Assembly: GCA_964580565.1 (NCBI GenBank)
Contig: CAZOLN010000006.1
Coordinates: 1 to 38,421 of the forward strand
Origin: DUEL01 sp964580565
GTDB lineage: Bacteria; Chloroflexota; Anaerolineae; B4-G1; DUEL01
DNA length: 38,421 nt
Reading direction: 5' to 3'
Shown here in pieces: positions 25,317-33,441 of the stretch. The position numbers were made by a program, and so were the translations under genes. Under the pieces are notes generated by a model. The model ran no database searches. It worked only from the letters and a program-made list of their open reading frames with translations, and was not told where the DNA came from. Every line of letters begins with the position of its first letter. Position 1 is the first letter of the stretch.

Positions 25317-27040
25317 CCGTGGGCGAGGAGCGCGCCGAGGCCCCTTTGCTCCACCGCGAGATCGCCGGCCTGCAGGAGCGACTGAGGGAGGTCATCTACG
25401 AGATCGCCCGGCACCGGGAGTTGAACCCGGATGTCGCCGCGGGCCTGATCGCCCGGCTGGACGACCTCCAGACCCATCTCTCCCAACTGGAGCGATCCCT
25501 CGACGCCGAGGCCCAGGAGCGGGCACGGTTGACCGCCCTGGCGGAGGTCGCCGGGATCGTCAACTCCTCCCTCCAACTCCCCGAGGTCCTCAACCGGGTG
25601 ATGGACCAGATCGTCAGCCTGACCGGGGCGGAACGGGCCTTCCTGATGCTGCTGGATGAGGAGACGGGGCAACTGGAGTTCCAGGCGGCGAGGAACCTGG
25701 ACCGGGAGACGATCACCGGCCCCGCCTTCGAGATCAGCCGCAGCGTCGTCCACCGGGTCGCCCGCGAGGGCCAGCCGGTGCTCACCACCGACGCCCAACT
25801 GGACCCCCGGTTTCGGGACAAAGAGAGCGTGGTCAGTTATAACCTGCGCTCCATCCTCTGCGTCCCGCTGCGCGTGCGGGAGCGGGTCACCGGGGTGATC
25901 TACGCCGACAGCCGCATCCGCACCGGCCTCTTCTCCGAACAGGACCTGTCGCTGCTCTCCGCCTTCGCCGACCAGGCGGCCATCGCCATCGAGAACGCCC
26001 GGCTCTTCGAGAGCGTCACCACCGCCAAAGCGTTGATGGAGAACGTCTTCGCCTCCATCGCCAGCGGGGTGATCACCACCGACGACGAGGAGCGCATCAC
26101 CCTGATCAACCGCGCGGCAAAGGAGATCCTGCACCTGGAGGACCGACCCGTCGAGAACCGCCCCCTCTCCGAGGTCGTTCCGCCCCTGACCCCCATCCTG
26201 CAACCGATGATCCGGCAGATCCGGCGGGAGGGCCAACCGATCGTCGGGCGGGAGGTGAAAATCGACCTGCCGGAGCGGGGACGGGTCAGCCTCCGCCTGA
26301 GCCTCTCCCCTCTGCAGGACGCCGAGGGAAGGCCGGAGGGGATCGTCCTGGTGATCGACGACCTGACCCAGCAACGCCGCCTGGAGGAACGGGAACGGTT
26401 CATCCGCGAGACCTTCCAGCGGTACGTCTCCCCCGCCGTGGTGCAACGGCTGCTGGAGGACCCGGCGGGTCTCCGGCTGGGCGGCTCTCGGCAGGAGGTC
26501 ACCGTGCTCTTCGCCGACATCCGGGGGTTCACCTCCTTCAGCGAGCACCGTGATCCCGCAACGCTGGTCGAGGTACTGAACCGATACCTGGCCCTGGGGG
26601 CCACGGCGGTGCTGGAGGAAGAGGGGACGCTGGACAAGTTTATGGGGGACGCGGTGATGGCGATCTTCAACGCCCCCCTCCCTCAGCCCGACCACACCCT
26701 GCGGGCCGTGCGGGCCGCCCTCCGACTGCGTGAGACGGTCCGCAAGGTACACCAAAACCTCCCGCCCCCCGATCGACTGAACTTCGGGATCGGCATCGCC
26801 GTGGGGGAGGCGGTGGTCGGCAACGTGGGCACGGCCCAGCAGTTGAACTACACGGCCATAGGGGCCTGCATCAACCTGGCGAAGCGGCTGCAGGAACACG
26901 CCGCCCCCGGGCAGATCCTGCTCGACCACAACGCCTACGAGCGGGTCCGGGAAGCGGTGGAGGCCCGTGCCCTCCCCCCGCTCTCGCTCAAGGGGTTCAG
27001 CACGCCGATCGAGGTGTACGAATTGCTGGGGTTGCGGTAA
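25313..27040 (+). CDS. GAF-PAS class III nucleotide cyclase
   Basis: This 575-residue multidomain cyclase has an N-terminal coiled coil (1-75), a GAF domain (about 75-235), a PAS domain (about 240-365) and a class III catalytic domain (about 390-575). Metal ligands Asp402 (FADIRGFT) and Asp446 (KFMGD), the purine-binding Lys442, and the transition-state Asn521 and Arg525 are present. The residue that pairs with Lys to read adenine, usually Asp or Thr in IGDxVN, is Ala518 (IGACINLAKRL). The product (cAMP, cGMP or other) is therefore uncertain. GTG 25313 overlaps the patatin stop (GTGA), with AGGAG upstream. The CNB protein at 19710 is an obvious candidate receptor. Confidence 0.92.
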   Translation: MTVGEERAEAPLLHREIAGLQERLREVIYEIARHRELNPDVAAGLIARLDDLQTHLSQLERSLDAEAQERARLTALAEVAGIVNSSLQLPEVLNRVMDQIVSLTGAERAFLMLLDEETGQLEFQAARNLDRETITGPAFEISRSVVHRVAREGQPVLTTDAQLDPRFRDKESVVSYNLRSILCVPLRVRERVTGVIYADSRIRTGLFSEQDLSLLSAFADQAAIAIENARLFESVTTAKALMENVFASIASGVITTDDEERITLINRAAKEILHLEDRPVENRPLSEVVPPLTPILQPMIRQIRREGQPIVGREVKIDLPERGRVSLRLSLSPLQDAEGRPEGIVLVIDDLTQQRRLEERERFIRETFQRYVSPAVVQRLLEDPAGLRLGGSRQEVTVLFADIRGFTSFSEHRDPATLVEVLNRYLALGATAVLEEEGTLDKFMGDAVMAIFNAPLPQPDHTLRAVRAALRLRETVRKVHQNLPPPDRLNFGIGIAVGEAVVGNVGTAQQLNYTAIGACINLAKRLQEHAAPGQILLDHNAYERVREAVEARALPPLSLKGFSTPIEVYELLGLR

Positions 27041-27068
27041 AGATCGGACACAACAGACCCAATGGACC

Positions 27069-27095
27069 CTCCCGCAGGCTTACGGCCTGCGGGAG
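27069..27095 (+). terminator. Hairpin after the cyclase gene
   Basis: CTCCCGCAGGC (27069-27079) pairs with GCCTGCGGGAG (27085-27095) over a 5-base loop. It lies 28 bases after the cyclase stop. Its arm core CTCCCGCAGG is shared with the repeats at 33947 and 37833, so it may be a solo arm pair of that family serving as terminator. Confidence 0.6.
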
Positions 27096-27121
27096 CGTTG
27101 TCCAGGCTGAAATCACACACT

Positions 27122-28576
27122 ATGGTCATCCATCTCATCGCCATCCTGTACGCACTCTCTGTCCTCTGGCTCTCGGCCTACGGGCTGAACGGCTGGATCC
27201 TGACCCTGCTGTATTGGCGACACCGTCGGCGGTCCCAGCCGACGCCCACCGTCCCCCGGGACCAACTGCCGGTGGTCACGGTGCAGTTGCCGCTCTACAA
27301 CGAGGCCCACGTGGCGGCCCGCCTCATCGACGCGGCCGCCGCGCTGGACTACCCCCGCGACCGGCTGGAGATCCAGGTCCTGGACGACTCCACCGATGAG
27401 ACGGTCCGGATCGTGGACGGCCGCGTCGCCTTCCACCGGCAACGGGGGGTGAACATCCGGGTCCTGCGCCGCTCGGGCCGGGACGGGTTCAAGGCCGGCG
27501 CGCTGGCCCAGGGGCTGGAGGAGGCTCAAGGAGACCTCATCGCTATCTTCGACGCCGACTTCTGCCCGCGGCCGGATTTCCTCCTGCGGACCGTGCCCCA
27601 CCTGGTGGTCCGACCCGAACTGGGAATGGTACAGGCCCGCTGGTCCCACCTCAACACCGACTACTCGTTTCTGACGCGGGTGCAGGCGCTGGCGCTGGAC
27701 GGCCACTTCGTGGTGGAACAGACGGCGCGCAGCCGGGCGGGGCTGCCGATGCACTTCAACGGGACCGCTGGCGTCTGGCGGCGGTCCTGCATCGAGGAAA
27801 GCGGAGGATGGCAATCGGACACCCTCTGCGAGGACCTGGACCTGAGTTATCGGGCCCAGATCCGCGGGTGGCGGTTGATGTACCTGCCGGACGTGGAGGA
27901 ACCGGCGGAACTCCCCCCGCAGATCCTGGCCTTCAAGCAGCAGCAGGCCCGATGGGCCCAGGGGGCGGTCCAGTGTCTGCGCAAACTGTCCGGCCCACTG
28001 CTGCGCAGCCCCCACCTCTCCCCCTTCCAGAAAGTGATGGGTCTGCTTCACCTGAGCGGCTACCTGGCCTACCCGCTGATGATCCTGCTTCTCCTCCTGA
28101 CCCCCCTCCTCTCCCTCTACCCCGGCACGTTGTGGGCCCCCCTGCGCCTCCTGGCCCCGGCCTGTCTGGGCCCCCTCCTCGTCTATGTGACCTCCCAGTG
28201 GGCGTTGTACCCCGACTGGGGGCGACGGTTGAAGACGTTGCCGCTCCTGGTCCTGGTGGGCACGGGCGTCGCCTGGAACAACACGCTGGGCGTGGTCCGC
28301 GGGCTGGTGCGGTGGGGGGGTGAGATGAAGCGCACCCCCAAGTTCCGCCTGGAGGGTCAGCAGGGAAGGTGGGCCCGCAGCCGGTATCGGCTCCGCCGGG
28401 ACCGGGGGGTGATCGGCGAGGCAGGGTTGGCCCTGTACGCGCTAGCGGCGACGGCGCTGACCTGGCATCTTGGCAGCGGGGGATCTATCCCTTTCCTCCT
28501 CCTCTACGCCGTTGCCTTCGGCCTGGTGGCGGGGATGAGCCTGTGGGAGATGCGATTGCCCTCCGAAGAGGAGTAA
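27122..28576 (+). CDS. Family 2 glycosyltransferase, cellulose/glucomannan-synthase-like
   Basis: This 484-residue membrane enzyme probably makes a beta-linked polysaccharide from a nucleotide sugar. GT-A motifs are present: LPLYNE (57-61), DD (88-89), DAD (144-146), ED (237-238, catalytic base) and Q-x2-RW (274-278), the acceptor-binding motif of processive synthases. One N-terminal span (residues 1-30) and about four C-terminal spans (340-480) flank the catalytic domain. ATG 27122 has no visible SD; an in-frame ATG at 27062 runs through the preceding hairpin and also lacks one. No BcsB or PilZ partner is adjacent. The product cannot be assigned; the short architecture is nearer plant CslA-like enzymes than bacterial BcsA. 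Confidence 0.88.
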   Translation: MVIHLIAILYALSVLWLSAYGLNGWILTLLYWRHRRRSQPTPTVPRDQLPVVTVQLPLYNEAHVAARLIDAAAALDYPRDRLEIQVLDDSTDETVRIVDGRVAFHRQRGVNIRVLRRSGRDGFKAGALAQGLEEAQGDLIAIFDADFCPRPDFLLRTVPHLVVRPELGMVQARWSHLNTDYSFLTRVQALALDGHFVVEQTARSRAGLPMHFNGTAGVWRRSCIEESGGWQSDTLCEDLDLSYRAQIRGWRLMYLPDVEEPAELPPQILAFKQQQARWAQGAVQCLRKLSGPLLRSPHLSPFQKVMGLLHLSGYLAYPLMILLLLLTPLLSLYPGTLWAPLRLLAPACLGPLLVYVTSQWALYPDWGRRLKTLPLLVLVGTGVAWNNTLGVVRGLVRWGGEMKRTPKFRLEGQQGRWARSRYRLRRDRGVIGEAGLALYALAATALTWHLGSGGSIPFLLLYAVAFGLVAGMSLWEMRLPSEEE

Positions 28577-28735
28577 ACTGGGAAGGCGGGAGGTTCGTCA
28601 CCGTCGAGTTATGTCATTTGTCACTACCCGAGAGCCCGCTTTCGCGGTATGATACGCGCGACGTAGGCAGGCCGGCGCCCAGCAAGGGTGCCCTCCGCAA
28701 GCCACATCGCACCTCTCCTCCTTTCCTTGGCTGGC

Positions 28736-28766
28736 GGTCCCCCGGGGCCCCCACACCCGGGGGACC
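28736..28766 (+). terminator. G/C-rich hairpin followed by a T/A-rich stretch
   Basis: GGTCCCCCGGG pairs with CCCGGGGGACC around a short loop, followed by GGCTCTTTATAT. It lies 160 bases after the glycosyltransferase stop. It may end the glycosyltransferase transcript or a small RNA from the interval. Confidence 0.5.
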
Positions 28767-28786
28767 GGCTCTTTATATAAGGTGCC

Positions 28787-28860
28787 ACCACAGAGGCACA
28801 GAGGGCACAGAGTTTCTCCAGGTTTTCAGAGGGTCTCTGTGCCCCTTGTGTTTCTGTGGT
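28787..28860. repeat. CACAGAGG palindromic repeat, copy 3
   Basis: Left arm ACCACAGAGGCACAGAGG, right arm TCTGTGCCCC and TTTCTGTGGT. It sits between the convergent glycosyltransferase and ogt genes. The ogt stop codon (TTA at 28861 on the plus strand) begins at the first base after the repeat, within the shared flank GGTTTAC. Confidence 0.8.
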
Positions 28861-29352
28861 TTACACCCGCACGCCCTCCAGCCGCAGCAACTGGATCTTG
28901 CGAGAGAGCCCCCCGCCGTACCCCACCAGCGACCCATCGGCGCCGATCACCCGGTGGCAGGGGATGAGGATCGGCAGGGGGTTGGCTCCGACGGCCGCCC
29001 CGACCGCGCGGGCGGCCCGCCCTCCCTTGCCCAACCGGCGCGCGATCTCACCGTAGGTCGTCGTCGCTCCGTAGGGGATGGAAGCCACCTCCTGCCAGAC
29101 CGCCCGTTGAAAGGGAGTGCCCCGCAGGTCCATCGGCACGTCGAACTGGCGGCGCAGCCGGGAGAAATACTCCCGCAACTGGGTCACCGCCTCCGCCAGC
29201 GGGCCCGCCTCGGTCCCCGGCTCCTCCCCCAGATGGCGGGCCAGCCACGCCCTCAGCGCGTCCTCCTCAAAGGCGATCCGGCAGACCCCTCTCTCCGTCC
29301 CGGCCAGGTACAGCCGCCCGACCGGTGAATCCATCGTGGTATAGAAAACCAC
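28861..29352 (-). CDS. ogt: Methylated-DNA--protein-cysteine methyltransferase
   Basis: This 163-residue suicide enzyme transfers the alkyl group from O6-alkylguanine in DNA to its own cysteine. The active-site motif is IPCHRV with Cys132; the preceding helix-turn-helix segment (FQRAVWQEVASIPYGATTTY) and following YGGGLSRK are typical. Length is normal for Ogt without an Ada regulatory domain. GTG 29352 is supported by GGGAGGTGA just upstream. The reading frame ends in the conserved flank of a CACAGAGG repeat. It probably stands alone; the next gene upstream is 105 bases away across a degenerate repeat-like stretch at 29405-29450. Confidence 0.95.
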   Translation of the reverse strand: MVFYTTMDSPVGRLYLAGTERGVCRIAFEEDALRAWLARHLGEEPGTEAGPLAEAVTQLREYFSRLRRQFDVPMDLRGTPFQRAVWQEVASIPYGATTTYGEIARRLGKGGRAARAVGAAVGANPLPILIPCHRVIGADGSLVGYGGGLSRKIQLLRLEGVRV

Positions 29353-29457
29353 CTCGTCACCTCCCGCTGGTCTCGTGCTGCGGATGAGCGGTGGCTGAAA
29401 CTCGCCACAAGGGACGCAAGGCTCCTCCGCGTCCCCTGCGCCTCCGTGATGAGGCGA

Positions 29458-31563
29458 CTACGGCAGCACGTAGAGGCGACCGCCGGCCAGAACGTAGAGA
29501 CGACCGCTCAAGGGGTCCAACGCCACCGTCTGGATAGCCTGGAAGGCCCCGTTCCGCGCCCGCACTTGCTCGACGAACACCCCCTCGGCCTGGAGGACCA
29601 CCAGCCGCTCCCCTGCCGCGTCGACCAGGATCAGCGGACCGTCCCGCTGGTCCGTGTAGACCGTAAAGGCGACGAACGTCGGCTCCGGCTCCGGCACCCC
29701 CCTGATCTCAAAGGTGGCCTCCTCCCCCTTGAAGAACTTCTCCACCGTCCCGTCGTCGAACAGGACGTAGACGTTGCCGTCGATCGCCAGATCACGCGCC
29801 CCCTCCAGCGGACGCGGGGGGCTAACGGCGAAGTAGGGCTCCGGCCGGCCCGGATACCCCTTTCCCTCCGGCAGGTAACGCCAGATCTGGTCCCCCGTGG
29901 GATCGAGCAGGTACAGCCTTCCATCGAAGGTCGCCATCGCCACCGAGGGCCCCTGGTCGGGCGCCGTCGCCAGCGTGATCCGCTGGATCCCCCACGCGTC
30001 GGAGACGATGAGCGTCTCCTCCTCCTCCAGGGCGAGGAGGCCCTCGGATGTCCGCCCCCCCTCCGCCGCCGCCCAGACCGCATCGACCAGCCGCGCCACC
30101 TCCCGCCGGTCCACCACCTGCCCCTGCCCCACGAGGACGGGGGCCTCCCCCTGCTCCTCCACCCCATCGCGGGTCCCGTTCAGGGTCAGCCGGTAGAGGT
30201 TCCCGGTGGCCTCGTCGAGGACGAAGAGGAACGGCTCACGGGCGACCAACCGGCGGGGTCGAAGGGCTGTGCCGAAGTCCCACAGGAGGACCGGCTCAAC
30301 CCACCGGACCCGATCCAACGCGTCCAACGTCGCCTGCACCTGGGCCCGCATCGCCGCCGCTTCGGGCGCGTCGCCGATCTCCTCCAGGATCGCGAGGCAC
30401 TCTTTCCACCGATCACGGGCCTCGTCCGGGTCCGCGATCGCTTCGGCCTGCTGGATGCACGCCTGGGCCTGCTCCAGCGCCCCACGATGGTGCATCGCGC
30501 TGCCGTAGGCGACCCAGGCCCAGAGGGTGACGGCGGCGACGACCAGGAGGATCGCCAGGGCAAGGCCGGCCATCAGCCGGGGGTTCTCCTCAGGCAGGGG
30601 GCGCGGCCCCCTCCGGCGGCGCCGCCTGGGGGGGCGGGGCTCCCGACCAGGGAGCATCCGGCGGAAGAGGGTTCTGAGCCCCAGCCCTACTGCCGTCACC
30701 CCGGCGGCGATCCCCGCTCCCGCGGCGCGGAGCCACCGCCTCACCGGCAATCGGACCCGGGGAAGGGTGAGGCGAGGCAACTTCCACCGCCTCCGGGGCC
30801 GCTTCGGCTTCGGCGGGGGAGGGGGCTTCTCCACGGGGGCCTTCCGTTCCACGGGCTCGGGGGCCGGTGCATGCTCCCACCGGACCACCACGGCGGCGAA
30901 GTCCTCCTCCGCCCCCACCTGCTCCACCCCATCCAGCAGCCCGTCCATCGGACGGGAGAAGATCTGGCGGAGGACCTCAGGAGGGGCAGCACGGCCCAGC
31001 CAGGGAGTGCCCACCAGGAGCACGTCCCCTGGGCCGCAGGTCAGGTAGTTCAGGCGGACATCGGCGTAAGCGGCGACGCCCAGGGGGGAGAGATCCTCCC
31101 GCGGAAAGTATTCCAGCAATCCACCACACAACGCAGCAGCCCAGGTCGGCCCTGCCTGGGCCAGGAAGACCTCCTCCTCCCGCAGGGCGACGCAGGTGAG
31201 GCCGCCGTACCGCCGGGCCTCCGGATCCACCTCCAGGTTGGCCTGGAAGAGAAGCCGGTTCGCTGCCCCCACCGCCCGCCTGAGGGCCGCGGTCACGCTT
31301 CCCTCGGCAGTCCAAAAAGCCTGAGCCGCCGCCTCCCGCAGCCGTCGGTAGAGGGACGAAGGCGTCCCCTCCCCCAGGTCGATCAGCAGGAGAAAGACGT
31401 CCTCCTCCCGGCTGCGGGCACGCCGAAGGGGAGGGGGAAGGACAGCGACCCCGGGGGGCGTCCCCTCACCCCGTCGCCCACCGACCACGTACAGCGTCTC
31501 GACCTGCAACGCCGGCTTCTCGCTCACTCCTAACGGCCTTTCGGTCTCACCCGGCGGAGCCAC
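29458..31563 (-). CDS. Degenerate PP2C-like domain fused to membrane span and beta-propeller
   Basis: This 701-residue protein has an N-terminal PPM/PP2C-like fold (about 20-232), recognised by its order of motifs, but the catalytic acids are mostly lost. LLLIDLGEG keeps Asp62, while the GDSR motif reads AGPTW (138-142). LLLCSDGL reads LLVGTPWL (183-190), and the final DN reads DF (222-223). A basic Pro/Arg-rich linker follows, then a membrane span at about 330-352, a helical segment and a C-terminal propeller (430-701; LYRLTLNG, LYLLDPTG, IWRYLPEG, LYVLAGG). It may be a pseudophosphatase linking the inside to an outer propeller. The start is uncertain: GTG 31563, or GTG 31527 nearer a TAGGA site. 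Confidence 0.75.
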   Translation of the reverse strand: MAPPGETERPLGVSEKPALQVETLYVVGGRRGEGTPPGVAVLPPPLRRARSREEDVFLLLIDLGEGTPSSLYRRLREAAAQAFWTAEGSVTAALRRAVGAANRLLFQANLEVDPEARRYGGLTCVALREEEVFLAQAGPTWAAALCGGLLEYFPREDLSPLGVAAYADVRLNYLTCGPGDVLLVGTPWLGRAAPPEVLRQIFSRPMDGLLDGVEQVGAEEDFAAVVVRWEHAPAPEPVERKAPVEKPPPPPKPKRPRRRWKLPRLTLPRVRLPVRRWLRAAGAGIAAGVTAVGLGLRTLFRRMLPGREPRPPRRRRRRGPRPLPEENPRLMAGLALAILLVVAAVTLWAWVAYGSAMHHRGALEQAQACIQQAEAIADPDEARDRWKECLAILEEIGDAPEAAAMRAQVQATLDALDRVRWVEPVLLWDFGTALRPRRLVAREPFLFVLDEATGNLYRLTLNGTRDGVEEQGEAPVLVGQGQVVDRREVARLVDAVWAAAEGGRTSEGLLALEEEETLIVSDAWGIQRITLATAPDQGPSVAMATFDGRLYLLDPTGDQIWRYLPEGKGYPGRPEPYFAVSPPRPLEGARDLAIDGNVYVLFDDGTVEKFFKGEEATFEIRGVPEPEPTFVAFTVYTDQRDGPLILVDAAGERLVVLQAEGVFVEQVRARNGAFQAIQTVALDPLSGRLYVLAGGRLYVLP

Positions 31564-31584
31564 TTGTAGTACGGGAAACGCGCG

Positions 31585-32199
31585 CTATGAAGATTGTACT
31601 CGAAGGCGGTCGGCTGGCAAGTGCTGCCGCCGCAGCCAATACCCGGCCGCCGTGGGGCCGTTGGGATCCTCCCCCACGGCCTCCCGTTCGACGGCGAAGG
31701 CGGGAGCGAAGAGGTCGCGGACCTCCTCCGGAGCGATGCCCTGGGGGACGGGTCGCTCCGGCCGGGGGGCGAAGGCGTACAGGAGATAAACGCCACCGGG
31801 TCGGACCAGCCGGGCCAGTCCCTCGGCGTACCGCTCCCACCGTTCCGGGGGCACGCCGTGCAGGCAGCCGATGTCCAGCGCCAGGTCGAAAGGGCCATCA
31901 AGGAAGGAGAGGTCGGTCACATCGGCCCGGTAGAAGCGGACGTCCACCCCCGCCCGGCGGGCGCGTCGTCGGGCCCGGCGGATCGCCACGGCGGAGAAAT
32001 CGACCCCCACCACCTCCCAGCCGTGCCGCGCCAGGTAGATGCTGTTGGTGCCGGTGCCGCAACCCAGGTCCAGCGCCCGGCCCGGGGGAAGGTGCTCCCC
32101 CTCGATCAGTTCTACCACCTCCGGCGGGGTGACCCCCGTATCCCACGGCGCGTGTCCCCGCAGATACCGGAGGTCGAAGAACCACCGCCTAAGGCTCAA
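31585..32199 (-). CDS. Class I SAM-dependent methyltransferase
   Basis: This 204-residue methyltransferase has motif I LDLGCGTGTNSI, then VVGVDFS and a post-motif DLALDIGCLHGV. It most resembles the small TehB/thiopurine methyltransferase-like group that acts on small molecules; the substrate cannot be told. Translation begins at TTG 32199, with GGAGGTCGTCG upstream, overlapping the stop of the DUF3048 gene. The propeller protein gene follows 21 bases downstream. The shared direction and close spacing suggest an operon 33937-29458, although the functions do not obviously fit together. Confidence 0.87.
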   Translation of the reverse strand: MSLRRWFFDLRYLRGHAPWDTGVTPPEVVELIEGEHLPPGRALDLGCGTGTNSIYLARHGWEVVGVDFSAVAIRRARRRARRAGVDVRFYRADVTDLSFLDGPFDLALDIGCLHGVPPERWERYAEGLARLVRPGGVYLLYAFAPRPERPVPQGIAPEEVRDLFAPAFAVEREAVGEDPNGPTAAGYWLRRQHLPADRLRVQSS

Positions 32200-33373
32200 C
32201 GACGACCTCCAGCCCCTCGGTGGGGAGGACCTCGAAGAACGTGTTGCCCGGTTTAAGGGGAATGGGGTTCCCCTCCCCGTCGACGAGGGTCAGCATATCC
32301 CACCGCTCCTCCCGGCTCCACATCCCCTCGTACACCCGTCCGTCCCGGAAGACGAGGGCCCGCCGGTAGGGATTGTCCTTGTTCCACAGCGCCCATTGGA
32401 TCGAGAGCAGGCCGGTGTGCGGCTCCTCGACGATGTTGGTCAGCCACTGGGAAACGTAGAGCACCACGACGTTGGCCGCGCTCAACTGGGCACCGTCGCG
32501 GGCGTCTACGTGAGGGGTCCCGTTGCTGAAGCGCAGGTACCGGCCGGTGGCCTCGTCGTACACCCACTCCGCGTCCATACTGTCCCAGGGGATGAAGATG
32601 CGGGTCGCCGGGGTGCCTCCCTCCGGCGGCTCCTCGGTGAAGACCATCCCCTCCAACCCCTCCTGCCGACCGCTGACGCCGTGGGCCTCGGCCCAGGCCC
32701 GCACCCGCTCCGGATTGGTGTACCCGTTGAAGGGAGGCACCCGCCCGGAGGAGGTGTCTCGATAGAAGGGATCCGGATCGGTGTTGCCCAGGCTATAGGA
32801 GACGACGCGGTCGGGATAGAGGTCGGAATTCAGGAAGATGTCCCGCACCCCGTTGCTGAACCCCCAGCAGGCCAGGACCGCCTTGTAGATGGCGGTCAGT
32901 TCCAGGTCGATCAACCGGCCGCTGCGGACGTTGCCGACCTGTTCGGGGTCTTTCCCCAGATAGATCGCCGTCCAGCGGGTGCCGTAGAGGAACCCCTCGT
33001 TGTAGTGCTCGTAGATGATGTCGGCATCGGTGATGCCGTGCTGGGGCCAGACCTCGTGGGGCGGGAAGTTGTCGATCTTGATGGCGACCGGCACCCGGTC
33101 GAGCACGGCCGGGTCGTCCACCCGCTCGCCGGTGAGGGGATTGACGTCCGGGGGGAGAGGGGTGGGCGTGGGGGTGTAGGCAGGGGTCGGTGTGGGCGTC
33201 GGCGGGAGGGTGGGTGTGGCGGTGGCGAGGGGGATCAGGGTGGGCGTGGGAGGGGCGGCCGGCTGGGCGGTGTTCCCGCTACAACCGACCACACCGCCCA
33301 CGAGCGCCAGCAAGACCAACGCGGCCTTCACCATCGCCGGTGGATGTCGTCGGGTTCGATGCTTCGTTCCCAT
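32189..33373 (-). CDS. DUF3048 (YerB-like) lipoprotein
   Basis: This 394-residue lipoprotein has a basic N-terminus and hydrophobic core ending in the lipobox VVGC, followed by a Pro/Thr-rich linker (PTLPPTPTPTPAYTPTPTP). The DUF3048 domains begin at PLTGERVDDPAV and continue through IKIDNFPPHEVWPQHGI, IYEHYNEG, the RSGRLIDLEL segment and a C-terminal VVVLYV region. YerB-type proteins sit outside the cytoplasmic membrane; their biochemical role is unknown. ATG 33373 has GAGGAGG nine bases upstream; an internal ATG at 33334 would shorten the n-region but keep the lipobox. An extended -10 (TGCTATAAT) lies about 50 bases upstream. Confidence 0.88.
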   Translation of the reverse strand: MGTKHRTRRHPPAMVKAALVLLALVGGVVGCSGNTAQPAAPPTPTLIPLATATPTLPPTPTPTPAYTPTPTPLPPDVNPLTGERVDDPAVLDRVPVAIKIDNFPPHEVWPQHGITDADIIYEHYNEGFLYGTRWTAIYLGKDPEQVGNVRSGRLIDLELTAIYKAVLACWGFSNGVRDIFLNSDLYPDRVVSYSLGNTDPDPFYRDTSSGRVPPFNGYTNPERVRAWAEAHGVSGRQEGLEGMVFTEEPPEGGTPATRIFIPWDSMDAEWVYDEATGRYLRFSNGTPHVDARDGAQLSAANVVVLYVSQWLTNIVEEPHTGLLSIQWALWNKDNPYRRALVFRDGRVYEGMWSREERWDMLTLVDGEGNPIPLKPGNTFFEVLPTEGLEVVVEP

Positions 33374-33425
33374 CGGTGCATGCCTCCTCGACAGGTGGAC
33401 TGGGGCAAAGGAGCCCGATTGGGGT

Positions 33426-33434
33426 ATTATAGCA
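33426..33434 (-). promoter_or_regulatory. Extended -10 upstream of the DUF3048 gene
   Basis: On the minus strand TGCTATAAT (TATAAT at 33426-33431) is an extended -10. No good -35 is present. The predicted start near 33419 gives a leader of about 45 bases. Confidence 0.5.
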
Positions 33435-33441
33435 TGCCCTT

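Noticed and set aside
24459..27040. CBASS antiviral operon
   Set aside because: The cyclase is class III with GAF and PAS domains, not a CD-NTase, and no CBASS accessory genes were seen.
27098..27126. Promoter TTGTCC-17-TATGGT for the glycosyltransferase gene
   Set aside because: The -10 would overlap the ATG at 27122 and place transcription inside the gene; no later start keeps the N-terminal membrane segment.
28618..28653. Sigma-70 promoter TTGTCA/TATGAT
   Set aside because: The spacer is 24 bases, beyond the 15-19 base range, and no gene follows on that strand.
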